Notes: generated by a model from the letters alone, not told the origin. Shown: positions 47,879 to 57,337, numbered from the stretch's first letter. The stretch: 64,000 nucleotides of DNA from an uncultured Roseicyclus sp. (GCA_947500415.1 CANMRT010000003.1:1-64000); one strand, 5' to 3'. A program made the numbers and translations.

Positions 47879-49797
47879 GGCTCGTCCTCCTCCAACACAA
47901 TCAACGCAGCACCCGCTTCCACCTGCGCGCCCGCCACGGCCAGCACTTCAGCCACAACGCCGTCGCGGCCCGCCGTAAGCACATGTTCCATTTTCATGGC
48001 CTCCAGCACCGCCAGCCGGTCTCCCGCCGCAACCGTCGCGCCCGCTTCCACAAACACCGCCTTCACCAGCCCCGGCATCGGGGCCTCGATCCGGCCTGCG
48101 CCTGCGGCCTCGGCTTCCACGTCCAACGGGTCCAGCATCTCGAAATGATAGTTGTTGCCCCAGAACACGCTGAGCCCCGCGTCATGCCGCACTACCTCGG
48201 CAGGCACCGGCACGCCGTCCACAGACCAGCCTTTGTTGTAGGCAACCTCATGGGTGGCCTCACCGATCTCAACCGCATAATGCCCCTGCGCAAGCGTCGT
48301 CACTTTCGCTCCAAGCAGCTCCCCATCACTGGCCAAACCCACGCGCTGCGGCACCGGATCCCACAAGGTGAACCCCTCCAACGGTCCGCCTCGCTCTACC
48401 GCACCGACCGCCGCAATCGACCGGGCCCGTGTGCAGGGCACCGGAGCCTCCGACAGCGCTTCAACTTCGCGATCAATCAGGCCCGTATCGACCTCGCCAC
48501 GCTCGAACCCCTCGTGCCGCGCCAAGGCCCGCAGAAAGGCGAGGTTCGTGACAGAGCCCGCCACTTGTGTCCCCGACAGTGCCTGTTCCAGCTTCTGCAG
48601 CGCAATCGCCCGCGTCGGCCCATGCACGATCAGCTTCGCAATCATCGGGTCGTACCAGGGGCTGATCTCATCCCCGGGCCGCACGCCCGTATCCGCCCGC
48701 GCGCCCTCCGGAAACTTCAAATGCGCCAGCCGCCCCGTCGCAGGCAGGAAGCCCTTCGGCACATCCTCCGCATACAGCCGTGCCTCAAAGGCGTGGCCGT
48801 CGATCCTCATATCCGCCTGCGCCATCGGCAGAGGCTCCCCTGCTGCCACACGCAACTGCCATTCCACCAGATCAACACCCGTGATCGCTTCCGTCACCGG
48901 GTGTTCGACCTGAAGACGCGTGTTCATCTCCATGAAGTAGAACCGGTCCGCACGCAGCCCGTCCGAAGCATCGACGATGAACTCCACCGTGCCCGCACCC
49001 TTGTATCCAATCGCTTCCGCCGCGCGCACGGCCGCCTGCCCCATGGCTTCGCGCATCTCCACCGTCATGCCCGGTGCGGGGGCTTCTTCAATCACCTTTT
49101 GGTGGCGGCGTTGCAGCGAGCAGTCGCGCTCGAACAAATGCACCGCGCGCTCACCATCGCCAAACACCTGCACCTCGATATGGCGCGGGGTGGCCACGAA
49201 TTTTTCTATAAGAACCGCGTCGTTCCCGAATGCTGTCGCGGCCTCCCCCTGCGCCGAGGCCAGCGCATCCGCAAAGTCCTCCGCCCGGTCCACACGCCGC
49301 ATCCCCTTGCCGCCGCCGCCGGCGACCGCCTTGATCAGCACCGGATATCCGATCTCCGCTGCGCGCTCTACCAAACCCTCCTGCGAAGCCCCGTGGTAGC
49401 CCGGCACCACAGGCACGCCCGCCTCTTCCATCAAGACCTTGGCCGCGTCCTTCAGCCCCATCGCCCGGATCGCCTCGGCACTCGGCCCGATGAACACCAG
49501 TCCCGCCGCGTCGCAGGCCTCCACAAACTCCGGGTTTTCGCTGAGGAACCCATAGCCCGGATGCACCGCCTGCGCGCCCGTGGCCTTGGCCGCCGCGATG
49601 ATCGCATCGCCGCGCAGGTAGCTGTCCTTGGGCGCCGAGCCCCCGATATGCACCGCCTCATCGGCCATCTCTACATGGCGCGCCGAGGCATCCACGTCGG
49701 AGTAAACGGCGACCGTCCGCACCCCCAGGGCACGCGCCGTGTCGATCACGCGGCATGCGATTTCACCACGATTGGCGATCAGGATTTTCTTAAACAT
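47875..49797 (-). CDS. mccA: Methylcrotonoyl-CoA carboxylase biotin-containing (alpha) subunit
   Basis: 640 aa: biotin carboxylase domain (residues about 1-445, IANRGEIACRV, ATP-grasp loop GGGGKGMRRV and EMNTRLQVEHPVTE), a middle linker domain and a C-terminal biotinyl domain with EAMKMEH near residue 600, whose Lys carries biotin attached by BirA. With MccB it converts 3-methylcrotonyl-CoA to methylglutaconyl-CoA. The leucine context (ivd, mccB, HMG-CoA lyase) separates it from propionyl- or acetyl-CoA carboxylase alpha subunits. ATG 49797. Confidence 0.93.
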   Translation of the reverse strand: MFKKILIANRGEIACRVIDTARALGVRTVAVYSDVDASARHVEMADEAVHIGGSAPKDSYLRGDAIIAAAKATGAQAVHPGYGFLSENPEFVEACDAAGLVFIGPSAEAIRAMGLKDAAKVLMEEAGVPVVPGYHGASQEGLVERAAEIGYPVLIKAVAGGGGKGMRRVDRAEDFADALASAQGEAATAFGNDAVLIEKFVATPRHIEVQVFGDGERAVHLFERDCSLQRRHQKVIEEAPAPGMTVEMREAMGQAAVRAAEAIGYKGAGTVEFIVDASDGLRADRFYFMEMNTRLQVEHPVTEAITGVDLVEWQLRVAAGEPLPMAQADMRIDGHAFEARLYAEDVPKGFLPATGRLAHLKFPEGARADTGVRPGDEISPWYDPMIAKLIVHGPTRAIALQKLEQALSGTQVAGSVTNLAFLRALARHEGFERGEVDTGLIDREVEALSEAPVPCTRARSIAAVGAVERGGPLEGFTLWDPVPQRVGLASDGELLGAKVTTLAQGHYAVEIGEATHEVAYNKGWSVDGVPVPAEVVRHDAGLSVFWGNNYHFEMLDPLDVEAEAAGAGRIEAPMPGLVKAVFVEAGATVAAGDRLAVLEAMKMEHVLTAGRDGVVAEVLAVAGAQVEAGAALIVLEEDEP

Positions 49798-50509
49798 CTC
49801 GCGCTCCCTTGGGCAGCATTCGTTCGAACCGGTAGCGGTAGATCAGGTTCGGGCGCAGGCCTCCAACCCAGTAGACACAGACCGGCAGCACAATAGCGAT
49901 CAGCACGGCATACATCGACACGATGGCGGCGAGGCCGGCACCGAAGACCATGGGAAAGGCTTCAACCCGGCGCGCAAGGATCGGCCAGATGGGCGCCGCC
50001 AAGATCAGGGCAAGTGGCAGGTCCCACCAATGCCCAAAGCCCATCGCCACGTCATAAAGCACCAGCGCCGATGCCAGCCCAAGGGCGGTAGCGCTCGTCC
50101 ACAAACCAAAGGACAGCCGGTTCAGCGGATGGTCCTTGACGTAATCCGGCCCGGTAAAGACCCATTCCCATTCGCGTATACCGCGCCCGCGCGCCTCTAG
50201 CCGCGCGGCCCGCTCCTCGCCCCACTGCTGCCCAAGACCGATGGCAAAGTAGCTCGCGGTCCAGATCGCAATGCAGACCCCCGCGACAACGGGCCAAGTG
50301 GCAAAAGTCACGGCCACAACCACGCCGCCAAAGAACCATGCCAGCCACATCAGGACCAGCGCGAGCCACTTGCAGATCCGACCAAGCAGGATAAGGCACG
50401 CCAGGGCCACACCAATCACCGCAATGACAACGCGCCATTCCCAATCCGTGCCAAGCGCCAACAGCGCGGCAAAGCCCGGTAGGCAGAAGAACAGGCGCCC
50501 CAAGATCAC
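49790..50509 (-). CDS. Polytopic membrane protein in the leucine operon
   Basis: 239 aa, about six or seven transmembrane helices with a central basic/acidic loop (QQWGEERAARLEARGRGIRE). Start assigned to GTG 50509, which overlaps the upstream stop as GTGA; in-frame TTG 50515 and GTG 50512 are alternatives. The stop overlaps mccA by 8 bp. No family recognised. The two upstream genes (50506-51159, ASCH) are chained to it, so it is cotranscribed with mccB and mccA. Confidence 0.75.
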   Translation of the reverse strand: MILGRLFFCLPGFAALLALGTDWEWRVVIAVIGVALACLILLGRICKWLALVLMWLAWFFGGVVVAVTFATWPVVAGVCIAIWTASYFAIGLGQQWGEERAARLEARGRGIREWEWVFTGPDYVKDHPLNRLSFGLWTSATALGLASALVLYDVAMGFGHWWDLPLALILAAPIWPILARRVEAFPMVFGAGLAAIVSMYAVLIAIVLPVCVYWVGGLRPNLIYRYRFERMLPKGARDV

Positions 50510-51159
50510 CACCAAGACCCACTCTCCCCGTCCCGCAAATGCTCCCGCACATGATCCGGCAACGGCCAGGCATCGCGCTCCTGATCAGCGCGCTTCTGCG
50601 TCCCACCGACCCGCTCCGCGTGCTCAAGCAACTCCGGATGCACGCGCACGTCCAGCTCCGCTAAAGCGGCTTCCACCTGACCCTTGGTCTTGTCGATCTC
50701 ATCGGCCAGCTTCGCTTCCGCCGACTTCCCTTTCAGGAAGCCTGGAACCGCCATCTTGCCCAGAACCATGCGCCCGACCGAAAGCGCGATTCCAAGAACC
50801 ATGGTCGCCACAAAGTCGCTGACCAGATCGACAACGTTGAAATTCCAACTCAGCCAACCGCGCGTCTCACCCTTGCCACCAAGTTCGCCCCGCATCCGGT
50901 CAAACTCCCGCGCAAAAACCTCACGGAACTGGCGCGCGAACCGCACCCGGCTGAAATCATCCCGCCCCGCAAAAACCCGCAGCACCGGTCGCACGAACAT
51001 GCCCGCTTTTGAGCGATCCACAAACTCCTCGAAATCAAACAGGAAGAAGTAATCCTCCGCATCGCCCGAGTTGTGGATGAGATAGACAGCAATCTCCGCC
51101 TCTCGCCCCAACGTCGGCATTTCCGGCAGATAACTCCCCAGTCTTTCAGTCCACGACAT
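50506..51159 (-). CDS. Conserved hypothetical protein with one membrane-associated segment
   Basis: 217 aa. The N-terminal half is soluble (MSWTERLGSYLPEMPTLGRE, then YFFLFDFEEFVDRSKAGMFV), with a hydrophobic segment at residues about 112-130 (VVDLVSDFVATMVLGIALSV) and a charged helical C-terminus with RADQERDAWPLPDHVREHL. Possibly tail-anchored or membrane-associated. ATG 51159 overlaps the ASCH gene by 14 bp. I do not recognise the family. Confidence 0.7.
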   Translation of the reverse strand: MSWTERLGSYLPEMPTLGREAEIAVYLIHNSGDAEDYFFLFDFEEFVDRSKAGMFVRPVLRVFAGRDDFSRVRFARQFREVFAREFDRMRGELGGKGETRGWLSWNFNVVDLVSDFVATMVLGIALSVGRMVLGKMAVPGFLKGKSAEAKLADEIDKTKGQVEAALAELDVRVHPELLEHAERVGGTQKRADQERDAWPLPDHVREHLRDGESGSWW

Positions 51160-51571
51160 CGACCGCCCCCAAATCCTCGACCACCTCGAACCGCTCCCAG
51201 ATCAACTCCATCTCCGGCGCAAACACCCCGAGCCGCCGGTAGTATCTCTCATGCCCGGCGCGCCAGCCCTCGAGCGTTTCGTCTTCGCCCTCCGCCAGAG
51301 CCATCTCCTCAGCCATGTCGCAGAACCGAACCAGCCGCAGCTCGACAGTCCGGTTCACCAGCGCGGGCCGCCCATCAAATGTCGTCGCAATATCGCACCG
51401 CCCGATCTGCGGCAGAGCCTCGCCACGCGCCACTTCTGCCATCGAAAGGCAGGTCGCCCGTTTCACGCCTGTCCGCACCAACCCCAACAACAGCGCTGAC
51501 AAATGCGCGCTGTCGCCAAAGACGTAGGTTTCCGCCCCCGGATACCGCGCGCGCAGGTCGTCCAAGGTCAC
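51146..51571 (-). CDS. ASCH-domain protein
   Basis: 141 aa matching the ASCH/PUA-like fold: VRTGVKRATCLSMAEVAR with the (G)KR-T core, LPQIGRCDIATTFDGRP and VRFCDMAEEMALAEGEDE. ASCH domains bind RNA or modified nucleosides and some hydrolyse N4-acetylcytidine (YqfB-type). GTG 51571 has AAGGAG seven bases upstream, a strong site inside the repeated leader element at 51582-51609. Coupled to the downstream hypothetical gene. Confidence 0.8.
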   Translation of the reverse strand: MTLDDLRARYPGAETYVFGDSAHLSALLLGLVRTGVKRATCLSMAEVARGEALPQIGRCDIATTFDGRPALVNRTVELRLVRFCDMAEEMALAEGEDETLEGWRAGHERYYRRLGVFAPEMELIWERFEVVEDLGAVDVVD

Positions 51572-51581
51572 GCAACCGCTC

Positions 51582-51609
51582 CTTCATCTTGGCCAATACA
51601 ACTCACTTG
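51582..51609 (-). repeat. Leader element ending GGCCAAGATGAAGG, copy 1
   Basis: Minus-strand sequence AAGTGAGTTGTATTGGCCAAGATGAAG directly before the GAAGGAG ribosome-binding site of the ASCH gene, preceded by a G-rich run (GGGGGGCGCGC). A near copy lies at 54918-54971. Variants of this leader are common in Rhodobacteraceae intergenic DNA, to my knowledge. Confidence 0.6.
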
Positions 51610-51652
51610 CGCGCCCCCCGCAAAGCCGCGAAACGCCTGAGACGGCTCAAAG

Positions 51653-53248
51653 TTACATCCGGAACAGACCAAAGCGTGTCTCCTCAATCGGGGCATTCAG
51701 GGCAGCGGCCAAACTCAGCCCCAACACCTCCCGCGATTTGCGCGGGTCCACGCATCCATCATCCCACAACCGCGCTGAAGCGTAGAGCGGATGTGATTGC
51801 TCCTCGAACATATCAATCGTGGGCTGCTTGAACGCCGCCTCTTCGTCCGCAGACCACGCCTCCCCCTTCTTCTCCATCGCTGCCCGTTTCACAGTCGCCA
51901 AAACGCCCGCCGCCTGCGCGCCCCCCATCACGGAGATCCGGCTATTCGGCCATGACCACAGGAAGCGCGGCGAGTACGCCCGCCCAGCCATCCCGTAATT
52001 CCCCGCGCCAAAGGACCCGCCTACCAGCATCGTCACTTTTGGAACTGCCGTTGTCGCCACAGCCGTGACCATCTTAGCCCCATGCCGAGCAATGCCTTCG
52101 TTCTCGTATTTCCGACCCACCATGAAGCCGGTGATGTTCTGCAAAAACACCAGCGGGATTTTCCGCTGCGAACACAGCTCCACAAAATGCGCCGCTTTCT
52201 GCGCGGCCTCGGAGAACAGCACGCCATTGTTAGCGATGATCCCAACCTGCAGCCCCATCACCTCGGCGAACCCACAAACGATCGTCTCGCCAAACCGCGC
52301 CTTGAATTCATCGAAATAGCTATCGTCCACGACCCGCGCGATCACCTCGCGGATGTCGTAGGGTGTGGTCAGGGCCGCGGGCACGACGCTCAGCAATTCC
52401 TCAGGGTCATATGCCGGGTCACGCCCACCCAACACCACGCCGGTGGAGGGGCCAAGGTTCGATATCGCCCGCCGCGCCAGCGCCAGCGCATGGGTATCAT
52501 CCTCGGCCAGATAATCCGCCACGCCAGACAGCCGAGTATGCACATCCCCGCCGCCCAGATCCTCTGAAGTCACAACCTCCCCCGTCGCGGCCTTCACCAG
52601 CGGGGGACCTGCCAGGAAGATCGTCCCCTGCTCTTTCACGATGATGGTTACGTCCGACATTGCGGGCACATAGGCCCCGCCCGCTGTGCAGGACCCCATG
52701 ACCACGGCAATTTGTGCAATTCCGTTCGCACTCATCCGCGCCTGATTGTAAAAGATCCGCCCGAAATGGTCGCGGTCAGGAAAAACCTCGTCTTGGTTGG
52801 GCAAGTTCGCCCCACCGCTATCCACAAGATATACACAGGGTAATCCACACTCCTCGGCGATTTCTTGCGCTCTTAAGTGCTTCTTCACGGTAATCGGATA
52901 ATAGGTACCGCCCTTCACAGTGGCGTCGTTGCAAACGACCATCACATCGCGCCCATGGACGCGACCGACCCCAGCCACGACACCGGCACAAGGCGCGGCC
53001 CCGTCATACATGCCATGGCCAGCCGTTGCGCCGACCTCCAGAAACGGAGACCCCGGATCGAGCAAATTCGCTACCCGTTCCCGCGGCAACATCTTGCCCC
53101 TCGAGACGTGCCGCTCCCGCGAGCGTTCGCCACCGCCCGCCGCCGCTGCTTCGGCGGCCTCGCGCACCACGCGAAGCGCTTCTAGATGTGCCGCCTGGTT
53201 CGCCTTGGCCTCATCCGAGCCAGCGATGAAAGAGGATTTCAGTTTCAT
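51653..53248 (-). CDS. mccB: Methylcrotonoyl-CoA carboxylase carboxyltransferase (beta) subunit
   Basis: 531-aa carboxyltransferase of the crotonase superfamily. N-terminal [18 protein letters not shown] and the carboxyl-transfer blocks [39 protein letters not shown] and [20 protein letters not shown] are typical of MccB rather than propionyl-CoA carboxylase. It pairs with MccA, although seven genes of this operon separate or flank them. ATG at 53248. Confidence 0.93.
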   Translation of the reverse strand: MKLKSSFIAGSDEAKANQAAHLEALRVVREAAEAAAAGGGERSRERHVSRGKMLPRERVANLLDPGSPFLEVGATAGHGMYDGAAPCAGVVAGVGRVHGRDVMVVCNDATVKGGTYYPITVKKHLRAQEIAEECGLPCVYLVDSGGANLPNQDEVFPDRDHFGRIFYNQARMSANGIAQIAVVMGSCTAGGAYVPAMSDVTIIVKEQGTIFLAGPPLVKAATGEVVTSEDLGGGDVHTRLSGVADYLAEDDTHALALARRAISNLGPSTGVVLGGRDPAYDPEELLSVVPAALTTPYDIREVIARVVDDSYFDEFKARFGETIVCGFAEVMGLQVGIIANNGVLFSEAAQKAAHFVELCSQRKIPLVFLQNITGFMVGRKYENEGIARHGAKMVTAVATTAVPKVTMLVGGSFGAGNYGMAGRAYSPRFLWSWPNSRISVMGGAQAAGVLATVKRAAMEKKGEAWSADEEAAFKQPTIDMFEEQSHPLYASARLWDDGCVDPRKSREVLGLSLAAALNAPIEETRFGLFRM

Positions 53249-53604
53249 TGGGCCTCCAAAGCCAAACCTATCCGCGCCATCAAAGGGTCGAGGATCAAAT
53301 ATCCCAGCGCGAGGCCACCGAGAGCAAAATAAGGTTGAGGAACCGCATTGGAGTTAAAGGCGTAAAGGGCCATAAATCCAAATACCAACAGCGCCAGAAT
53401 AACCCACCCCTGCGCATGCACTCGACTGGCAAATCGTGCGCCGCAAGCTTGGCACGAAATGGGTCGCCCAGAGATCCCCTGTGCAGCCGGCCATAACTTG
53501 TAGAAGACGCCGCACATCGACGGGAGCGAAAGCGGTAAGCGAAGCTCCTGCGACTCGCATTCCGAGCAACGCAAATCAGCAATTCTCGACCGCATCGCTC
53601 TCAT
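53245..53604 (-). CDS. Membrane protein with N-terminal zinc-ribbon-like Cys motif
   Basis: 119 aa. N-terminal [13 protein letters not shown] and [11 protein letters not shown] give two CxxC pairs about 38 residues apart, a possible zinc ribbon, followed by two transmembrane segments ([17 protein letters not shown] and [18 protein letters not shown]). ATG 53604 overlaps the upstream stop (TGATG); its stop overlaps mccB by 4 bp. Family not recognised, but the layout of zinc-ribbon plus two helices suggests a membrane regulator or assembly factor. Confidence 0.7.
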   Translation of the reverse strand: MRAMRSRIADLRCSECESQELRLPLSLPSMCGVFYKLWPAAQGISGRPISCQACGARFASRVHAQGWVILALLVFGFMALYAFNSNAVPQPYFALGGLALGYLILDPLMARIGLALEAQ

Positions 53605-54155
53605 CACTCCAACTCGCTCATCTCATCCCAATCGAGCGGCCCCATCACTCCGCTCAACCGCGCCACCTGCCAGGCCCATACGGCCTCCTCGAACTTCAGC
53701 ACCGCCTGAAACGACGCACACCACAACGTCCGCCGATACGTCTCCCCCGCGCAGTCATCGCCCGCATTGATCCCTTGGGCCACGGCCCACACATTTTCAT
53801 AAAGCGGCGACAAGGGCAGGCCCTCGACCTCTTCTGGCATGGGCAGCAACTCCCGCATTGCCGCCGCCCTTTCGTCAAAAGCCGCCCGCAAGCGCCGCTG
53901 ACAGATCAGCGAATTCGACGACACCTCGCAAATCCCCATCGCCAGATACCCGCAATGCTGCACCCAATGGACGTTGAAAGCATCCATCGGCACCGTCACA
54001 CCGTACCCCGGCAACCCAGACAGGCGCGCCTCAAAGGCCGCCATCTGCTCCGGCAAACACACCTCGAACCGAGGCACATGCTGTGCACCGTCCGCCCAGC
54101 TCTGCGCTTGCAACGGTCCTGCCAACAGCGCCAGAAAAACGGCCAATATCCTCAT
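53604..54155 (-). CDS. Exported Cys-rich protein, paralogue A
   Basis: 183 aa with a signal peptide (MRILAVFLALLAGPLQAQ). The mature part has seven Cys, including FEVCLPEQMAAFEARL, HCGYLAMGICEVSS and DDCAGETYRRTLWCASF, and WAWQVARLSGV near the end. The same landmarks occur in the next protein (54152-54607), so the pair arose by tandem duplication. ATG 54155 overlaps the upstream stop (ATGA). No family recognised; periplasmic, disulfide-bonded protein predicted. Confidence 0.75.
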   Translation of the reverse strand: MRILAVFLALLAGPLQAQSWADGAQHVPRFEVCLPEQMAAFEARLSGLPGYGVTVPMDAFNVHWVQHCGYLAMGICEVSSNSLICQRRLRAAFDERAAAMRELLPMPEEVEGLPLSPLYENVWAVAQGINAGDDCAGETYRRTLWCASFQAVLKFEEAVWAWQVARLSGVMGPLDWDEMSELE

Positions 54156-54607
54156 CGCCACGTCCCCGCCTCAACAACACCCACGACACGTGCCACCTGC
54201 CACAATGCGGCCCCAGCACTCAGGTGGTCCAACGCCTGTTCCGGCGCGCACCCCACACACCCCTCGACAACGGATGCCCACAATTGCGGATAAAGCCCGT
54301 CCGACCACGGCGGATTGCGCCCGGCCACGTCCACCGGCTCCGGCACTTGCGCAAATCGCCCCGCATATGCCAGCATCTGACCGGCCGCGCTGTCCTGACA
54401 GGCCGCATCCGCGGCACATCGCAACAGTGCAATTCCCCCGCAATCGCCCACCTCGCGCCCACGGACGAGGTCAAAATTCGGCGCGGCCTGTTCGTTTAGT
54501 GCACGCGTCAACCGCGCTTCAAAATCCGCCATCGCATCGGCGACACACGCCTCAAACGCGAACGCAGGATTGGCCAACACAACCGCGATGAGTGCCGCCG
54601 GCTTCAC
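54152..54607 (-). CDS. Exported Cys-rich protein, paralogue B
   Basis: 151 aa starting at GTG 54607 (GTGA overlap with the upstream stop). Signal peptide MKPAALIAVVLANPAFA, then FEACVADAMADFEARL, DCGGIALLRCAADAACQD, VVEGCVGCAPEQA and LWQVARVVGVVE. Aligns with the protein of 53604-54155 over most of its length. Seven Cys in the mature part. Function unknown. Confidence 0.75.
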   Translation of the reverse strand: MKPAALIAVVLANPAFAFEACVADAMADFEARLTRALNEQAAPNFDLVRGREVGDCGGIALLRCAADAACQDSAAGQMLAYAGRFAQVPEPVDVAGRNPPWSDGLYPQLWASVVEGCVGCAPEQALDHLSAGAALWQVARVVGVVEAGTWR

Positions 54608-54903
54608 GTCCCATTCTCCGGCACAGACACGTCCTCAACCTCAGCACCCCATTCGTCCGTCGCAGCGTACCACGCCTCTCCGCTCTCGGGCTCGCAAATC
54701 ACGATCAGACGCACGCCCTCCACGCCAGATGGCACCGCATAACAATCCACCAGAGCCCCACCCGTCTCCGCCACATAGCGTGCGGCGTGGACATTAATGA
54801 TCTCGGTTTCCGTCGGCGGCGCTGCAGTCAGCCCCAGCCACAGGCCGAGCGCGCCCGCCACTGCGAGTAATCCAGCCAACGGGAGGGCGATCCGCGCCAT
54901 CAT
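54604..54903 (-). CDS. Small single-pass membrane protein with periplasmic domain
   Basis: 99 aa: MMARIALPLAGLLAVAGALG followed by a short periplasmic domain with Cys in VDCYAVP and VICEPESGEAWY. The Cys in DCYAVP may pair with that in ICEPES. ATG 54903 (or 54900) follows the repeated leader element (54918-54971). First gene of the accessory block between ivd and mccB. Family not recognised. Confidence 0.7.
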   Translation of the reverse strand: MMARIALPLAGLLAVAGALGLWLGLTAAPPTETEIINVHAARYVAETGGALVDCYAVPSGVEGVRLIVICEPESGEAWYAATDEWGAEVEDVSVPENGT

Positions 54904-54917
54904 CGCGCCACCGTCCC

Positions 54918-54971
54918 CTTCATCTTGGCCAAACAACTCCAGGGGATTCGCGCTACGGGGGCAGCGCCCCC
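54918..54971 (-). repeat. Leader element with GC hairpin, copy 2
   Basis: Minus-strand GGGGGC-GCT-GCCCCC hairpin (54957-54971) followed by GCGCG, CCCCTGGAGTTGTTTGGCC and AAGATGAAG, just upstream of the 54903 gene and 20 bp after the ivd stop. It shares the GGCCAAGATGAAGG end with the element at 51582-51609. It may act as an attenuator or mRNA stability element at an operon junction. Confidence 0.6.
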
Positions 54972-54991
54972 AATTGATGTCCGAGGATCCT

Positions 54992-56152
54992 TCACATCAT
55001 CCCCATCAATTCGCGCCCGACCAGCATGCGCCGGATCTCAGACGTACCTGCCCCGATCTCCATCAGCTTTGCGTCCCGGAACATCCGACTGACGGCACTG
55101 TCATTCAGGAACCCCGCCCCGCCCATCGCCTGCACCGCCTGATGGGCCACCTTCATCCCCTCTTCCGACGCATAGAGCACACAAGCCGCCGCATCCTGCC
55201 GCGTCACCGCCCCTCGGTCACAGGCCTTTGCCACCTCATAGGCATAGGCGCGCGCTGAGTTCATGCCCGTGTACATATCGGCGATTTTCCCCTGCATCAG
55301 CTGGAAGTCCCCAATCGGCCGCCCGAATTGCTTGCGCTCTTTCAGGTACGGCATCACCTCATCCAGACAGCCCGCCATGATCCCGATATTCACGCCGCTC
55401 AGGACAACGCGCTCGTAATCGAGACCGCTCATCAGCACCGCAACGCCGCGGCCCTCTTCGCCCAACACGTTCTCGAACGGCACCTCGACATCCTCGAAGA
55501 TCAACTCAGCCGTGTTCGACCCTCGCATCCCCATCTTGTCGAAATGCGGGCTGGTCGAAAATCCCACCATCTCCTTCTCGATCAGAAACGCTGTGATCCC
55601 CTTCGACCCGGCCTCTGGATCGGTCTTCGCATAGACCACCAGCGTATCCGCATCCGGCCCATTGGTGATCCAGTATTTCGTCCCATTCAGCAGGTAGCGA
55701 TCATTCCGCTTTTCCGCGCGCAGCGACATCGACACAACGTCCGAACCCGCCCCCGCCTCACTCATCGCAAGCGCCCCAACATGCTCCCCGGACACCAACC
55801 TCGGCAGATACTTCGCCTTCTGCTCCGGCGACCCGTTTAGCTTTATCTGATTGACGCACAGATTCGAATGCGCCCCGTAGCTCAACCCAATCGAGGCCGA
55901 CACGCGGCTGATCTCTTCCACCGCGACCGTATGGGCCAGATACCCCATACCCGCGCCGCCAAACTCTTCCTCAACGGTGATGCCCAGCAGCCCAAGCTCG
56001 CCCATCTCGGGCCAAAGCTCATTGGGAAACGCGTTCTCTGCATCGGTCTTCGCGGCCAGCGGTTTCACCCGCTCCTGCGCCCAGGAATGCACCATGTCGC
56101 GCAAGGCATTCACTTCCTCGCCCAGATCAAAATTCATCGAACCCAGAAACAT
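54992..56152 (-). CDS. ivd: Isovaleryl-CoA dehydrogenase
   Basis: 386-aa acyl-CoA dehydrogenase. FAD and substrate blocks: SEAGAGSDVVSMSL, YWITNGPDADTLVVYAK, and GLDYERVVLSGVNIGI, which contains the catalytic Glu typical of isovaleryl-CoA dehydrogenases (the other acyl-CoA dehydrogenases place it later). C-terminal MQAMGGAG-type and RDAKLMEIGAGTSEIRRML motifs bind FAD. Oxidises isovaleryl-CoA to 3-methylcrotonyl-CoA. ATG 56152 follows GAGGG. The 240-bp region upstream to 56393 is divergent and must hold the promoter of this operon. Confidence 0.93.
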   Translation of the reverse strand: MFLGSMNFDLGEEVNALRDMVHSWAQERVKPLAAKTDAENAFPNELWPEMGELGLLGITVEEEFGGAGMGYLAHTVAVEEISRVSASIGLSYGAHSNLCVNQIKLNGSPEQKAKYLPRLVSGEHVGALAMSEAGAGSDVVSMSLRAEKRNDRYLLNGTKYWITNGPDADTLVVYAKTDPEAGSKGITAFLIEKEMVGFSTSPHFDKMGMRGSNTAELIFEDVEVPFENVLGEEGRGVAVLMSGLDYERVVLSGVNIGIMAGCLDEVMPYLKERKQFGRPIGDFQLMQGKIADMYTGMNSARAYAYEVAKACDRGAVTRQDAAACVLYASEEGMKVAHQAVQAMGGAGFLNDSAVSRMFRDAKLMEIGAGTSEIRRMLVGRELMGMM

Positions 56153-56392
56153 CGCGCCACCCTCAGTCAAGAATTGAACACTTGTTCATTTAACGTGAGA
56201 TAGCCCCCGAGTCAAAGCCTCCCGCTTGACTTCACCGCGCTGGCCACGCCCTATTCTAAGCATGACCTTGTCGCAGGAATTTCTCCACCTCGTCGTGATG
56301 GAGCGTCACAGCGCCCACCGCCGCAAGCGGTTTGCCGGATAGCCGGGGCCACAGCCCTTGCCTTTCCCTCTATCCAAACCCGGAGACCTCCC

Positions 56393-57337
56393 ATGACGGA
56401 TTTCAACGAAATCCCCGTTCTCGACATCACGCCCCTTATCGCGGGCGATGACACCACCGACCTCGCCGCAGCCTTCGCAAAAGCCTACGGGGAGACAGGC
56501 TTTGCCTACATTATCGGCCACGGCATCGACCCCGCCTTACGCGCCGCCATCTTCGACGCGTCGAAACGTTTCCACGCCCTGCCGGAATCCGCGAAACAGG
56601 CCATCGCTATTGACCACACACATCGCGGCTACATCGCGATCAACACGTTGACCGACGTGACCTCGGACCTCGCCGAAGTCACCAAGCCCAACCAATCCGC
56701 GTCGTTCATGATGATGCGTGAGGATGCGGTGCATGACCCGGAAACCTACCTCTCCGGCCCCAACAAGTGGCCCGACCTGCCCGGCTTCCGCGAAACCTGT
56801 GAGGCCTACGCAGAGGCCATGACTGACCTCGGACGCCGTCTCATGTCCCTTGCCCTGCAATCCATCGACGCGGACCAAAGCTCCCTCACCGCCTTCGACA
56901 CGCCGACAATCTGGCTGCGCCTGCTGCACTACCCGCCGCAGGACCGCCAAGCGCCCGAAGACCTCTACGGCTCCGCGCCCCACAAGGATTTCGGTTGCCT
57001 GACCCTGCTCGCCCAGGACGATGTCGGTGGCCTGCAAGTCCAAACGCCCTCTGGCGATTGGGTCGATGCCCCGCCCCGCGAAGACGCCTTTATCGTCAAC
57101 CTCGGCGACATGCTGCACCGCCTCTCCAATGACCGCCTCCTCTCCACACCGCACCGAGTCATCAACACCTCCGGGCGTGAACGCTATTCCGTGCCCTTCT
57201 TCTTCGACCCCCACGTCTCAACAACCATCGTGCCGCTTATCGGCACACCCCGGTTCCAGCCGCTCAACTTCGGCGACTTCCTGCGACACGAACTCGAAGC
57301 CTCCTACGACGCTCACAATCCCGATAGCCCCGATTGA
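56393..57337 (+). CDS. 2OG-Fe(II) oxygenase, isopenicillin N synthase family
   Basis: 314-aa enzyme of the plant-type/IPNS family. Iron ligands: HKD (His 197, Asp 199) and His 254 in STPHRVINTSG; the 2-oxoglutarate-binding Arg-x-Ser is RYSVPFF (about 264). N-terminal region IPVLDITPLIAG is typical (DIOX_N). Hydroxylates or desaturates an unknown substrate. ATG with CGGAGA upstream. The TTG of the next gene overlaps its stop in sequence, but the next gene's likely ATG lies 32 bp downstream. Confidence 0.92.
   Translation: MTDFNEIPVLDITPLIAGDDTTDLAAAFAKAYGETGFAYIIGHGIDPALRAAIFDASKRFHALPESAKQAIAIDHTHRGYIAINTLTDVTSDLAEVTKPNQSASFMMMREDAVHDPETYLSGPNKWPDLPGFRETCEAYAEAMTDLGRRLMSLALQSIDADQSSLTAFDTPTIWLRLLHYPPQDRQAPEDLYGSAPHKDFGCLTLLAQDDVGGLQVQTPSGDWVDAPPREDAFIVNLGDMLHRLSNDRLLSTPHRVINTSGRERYSVPFFFDPHVSTTIVPLIGTPRFQPLNFGDFLRHELEASYDAHNPDSPD

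Noticed and set aside
47983-49896. A 637-codon plus-strand frame opposite mccA
   Set aside because: Same GC-shadow effect; mccA is unambiguous by its biotin carboxylase motifs and the antisense translation is low-complexity and Arg/His-rich.
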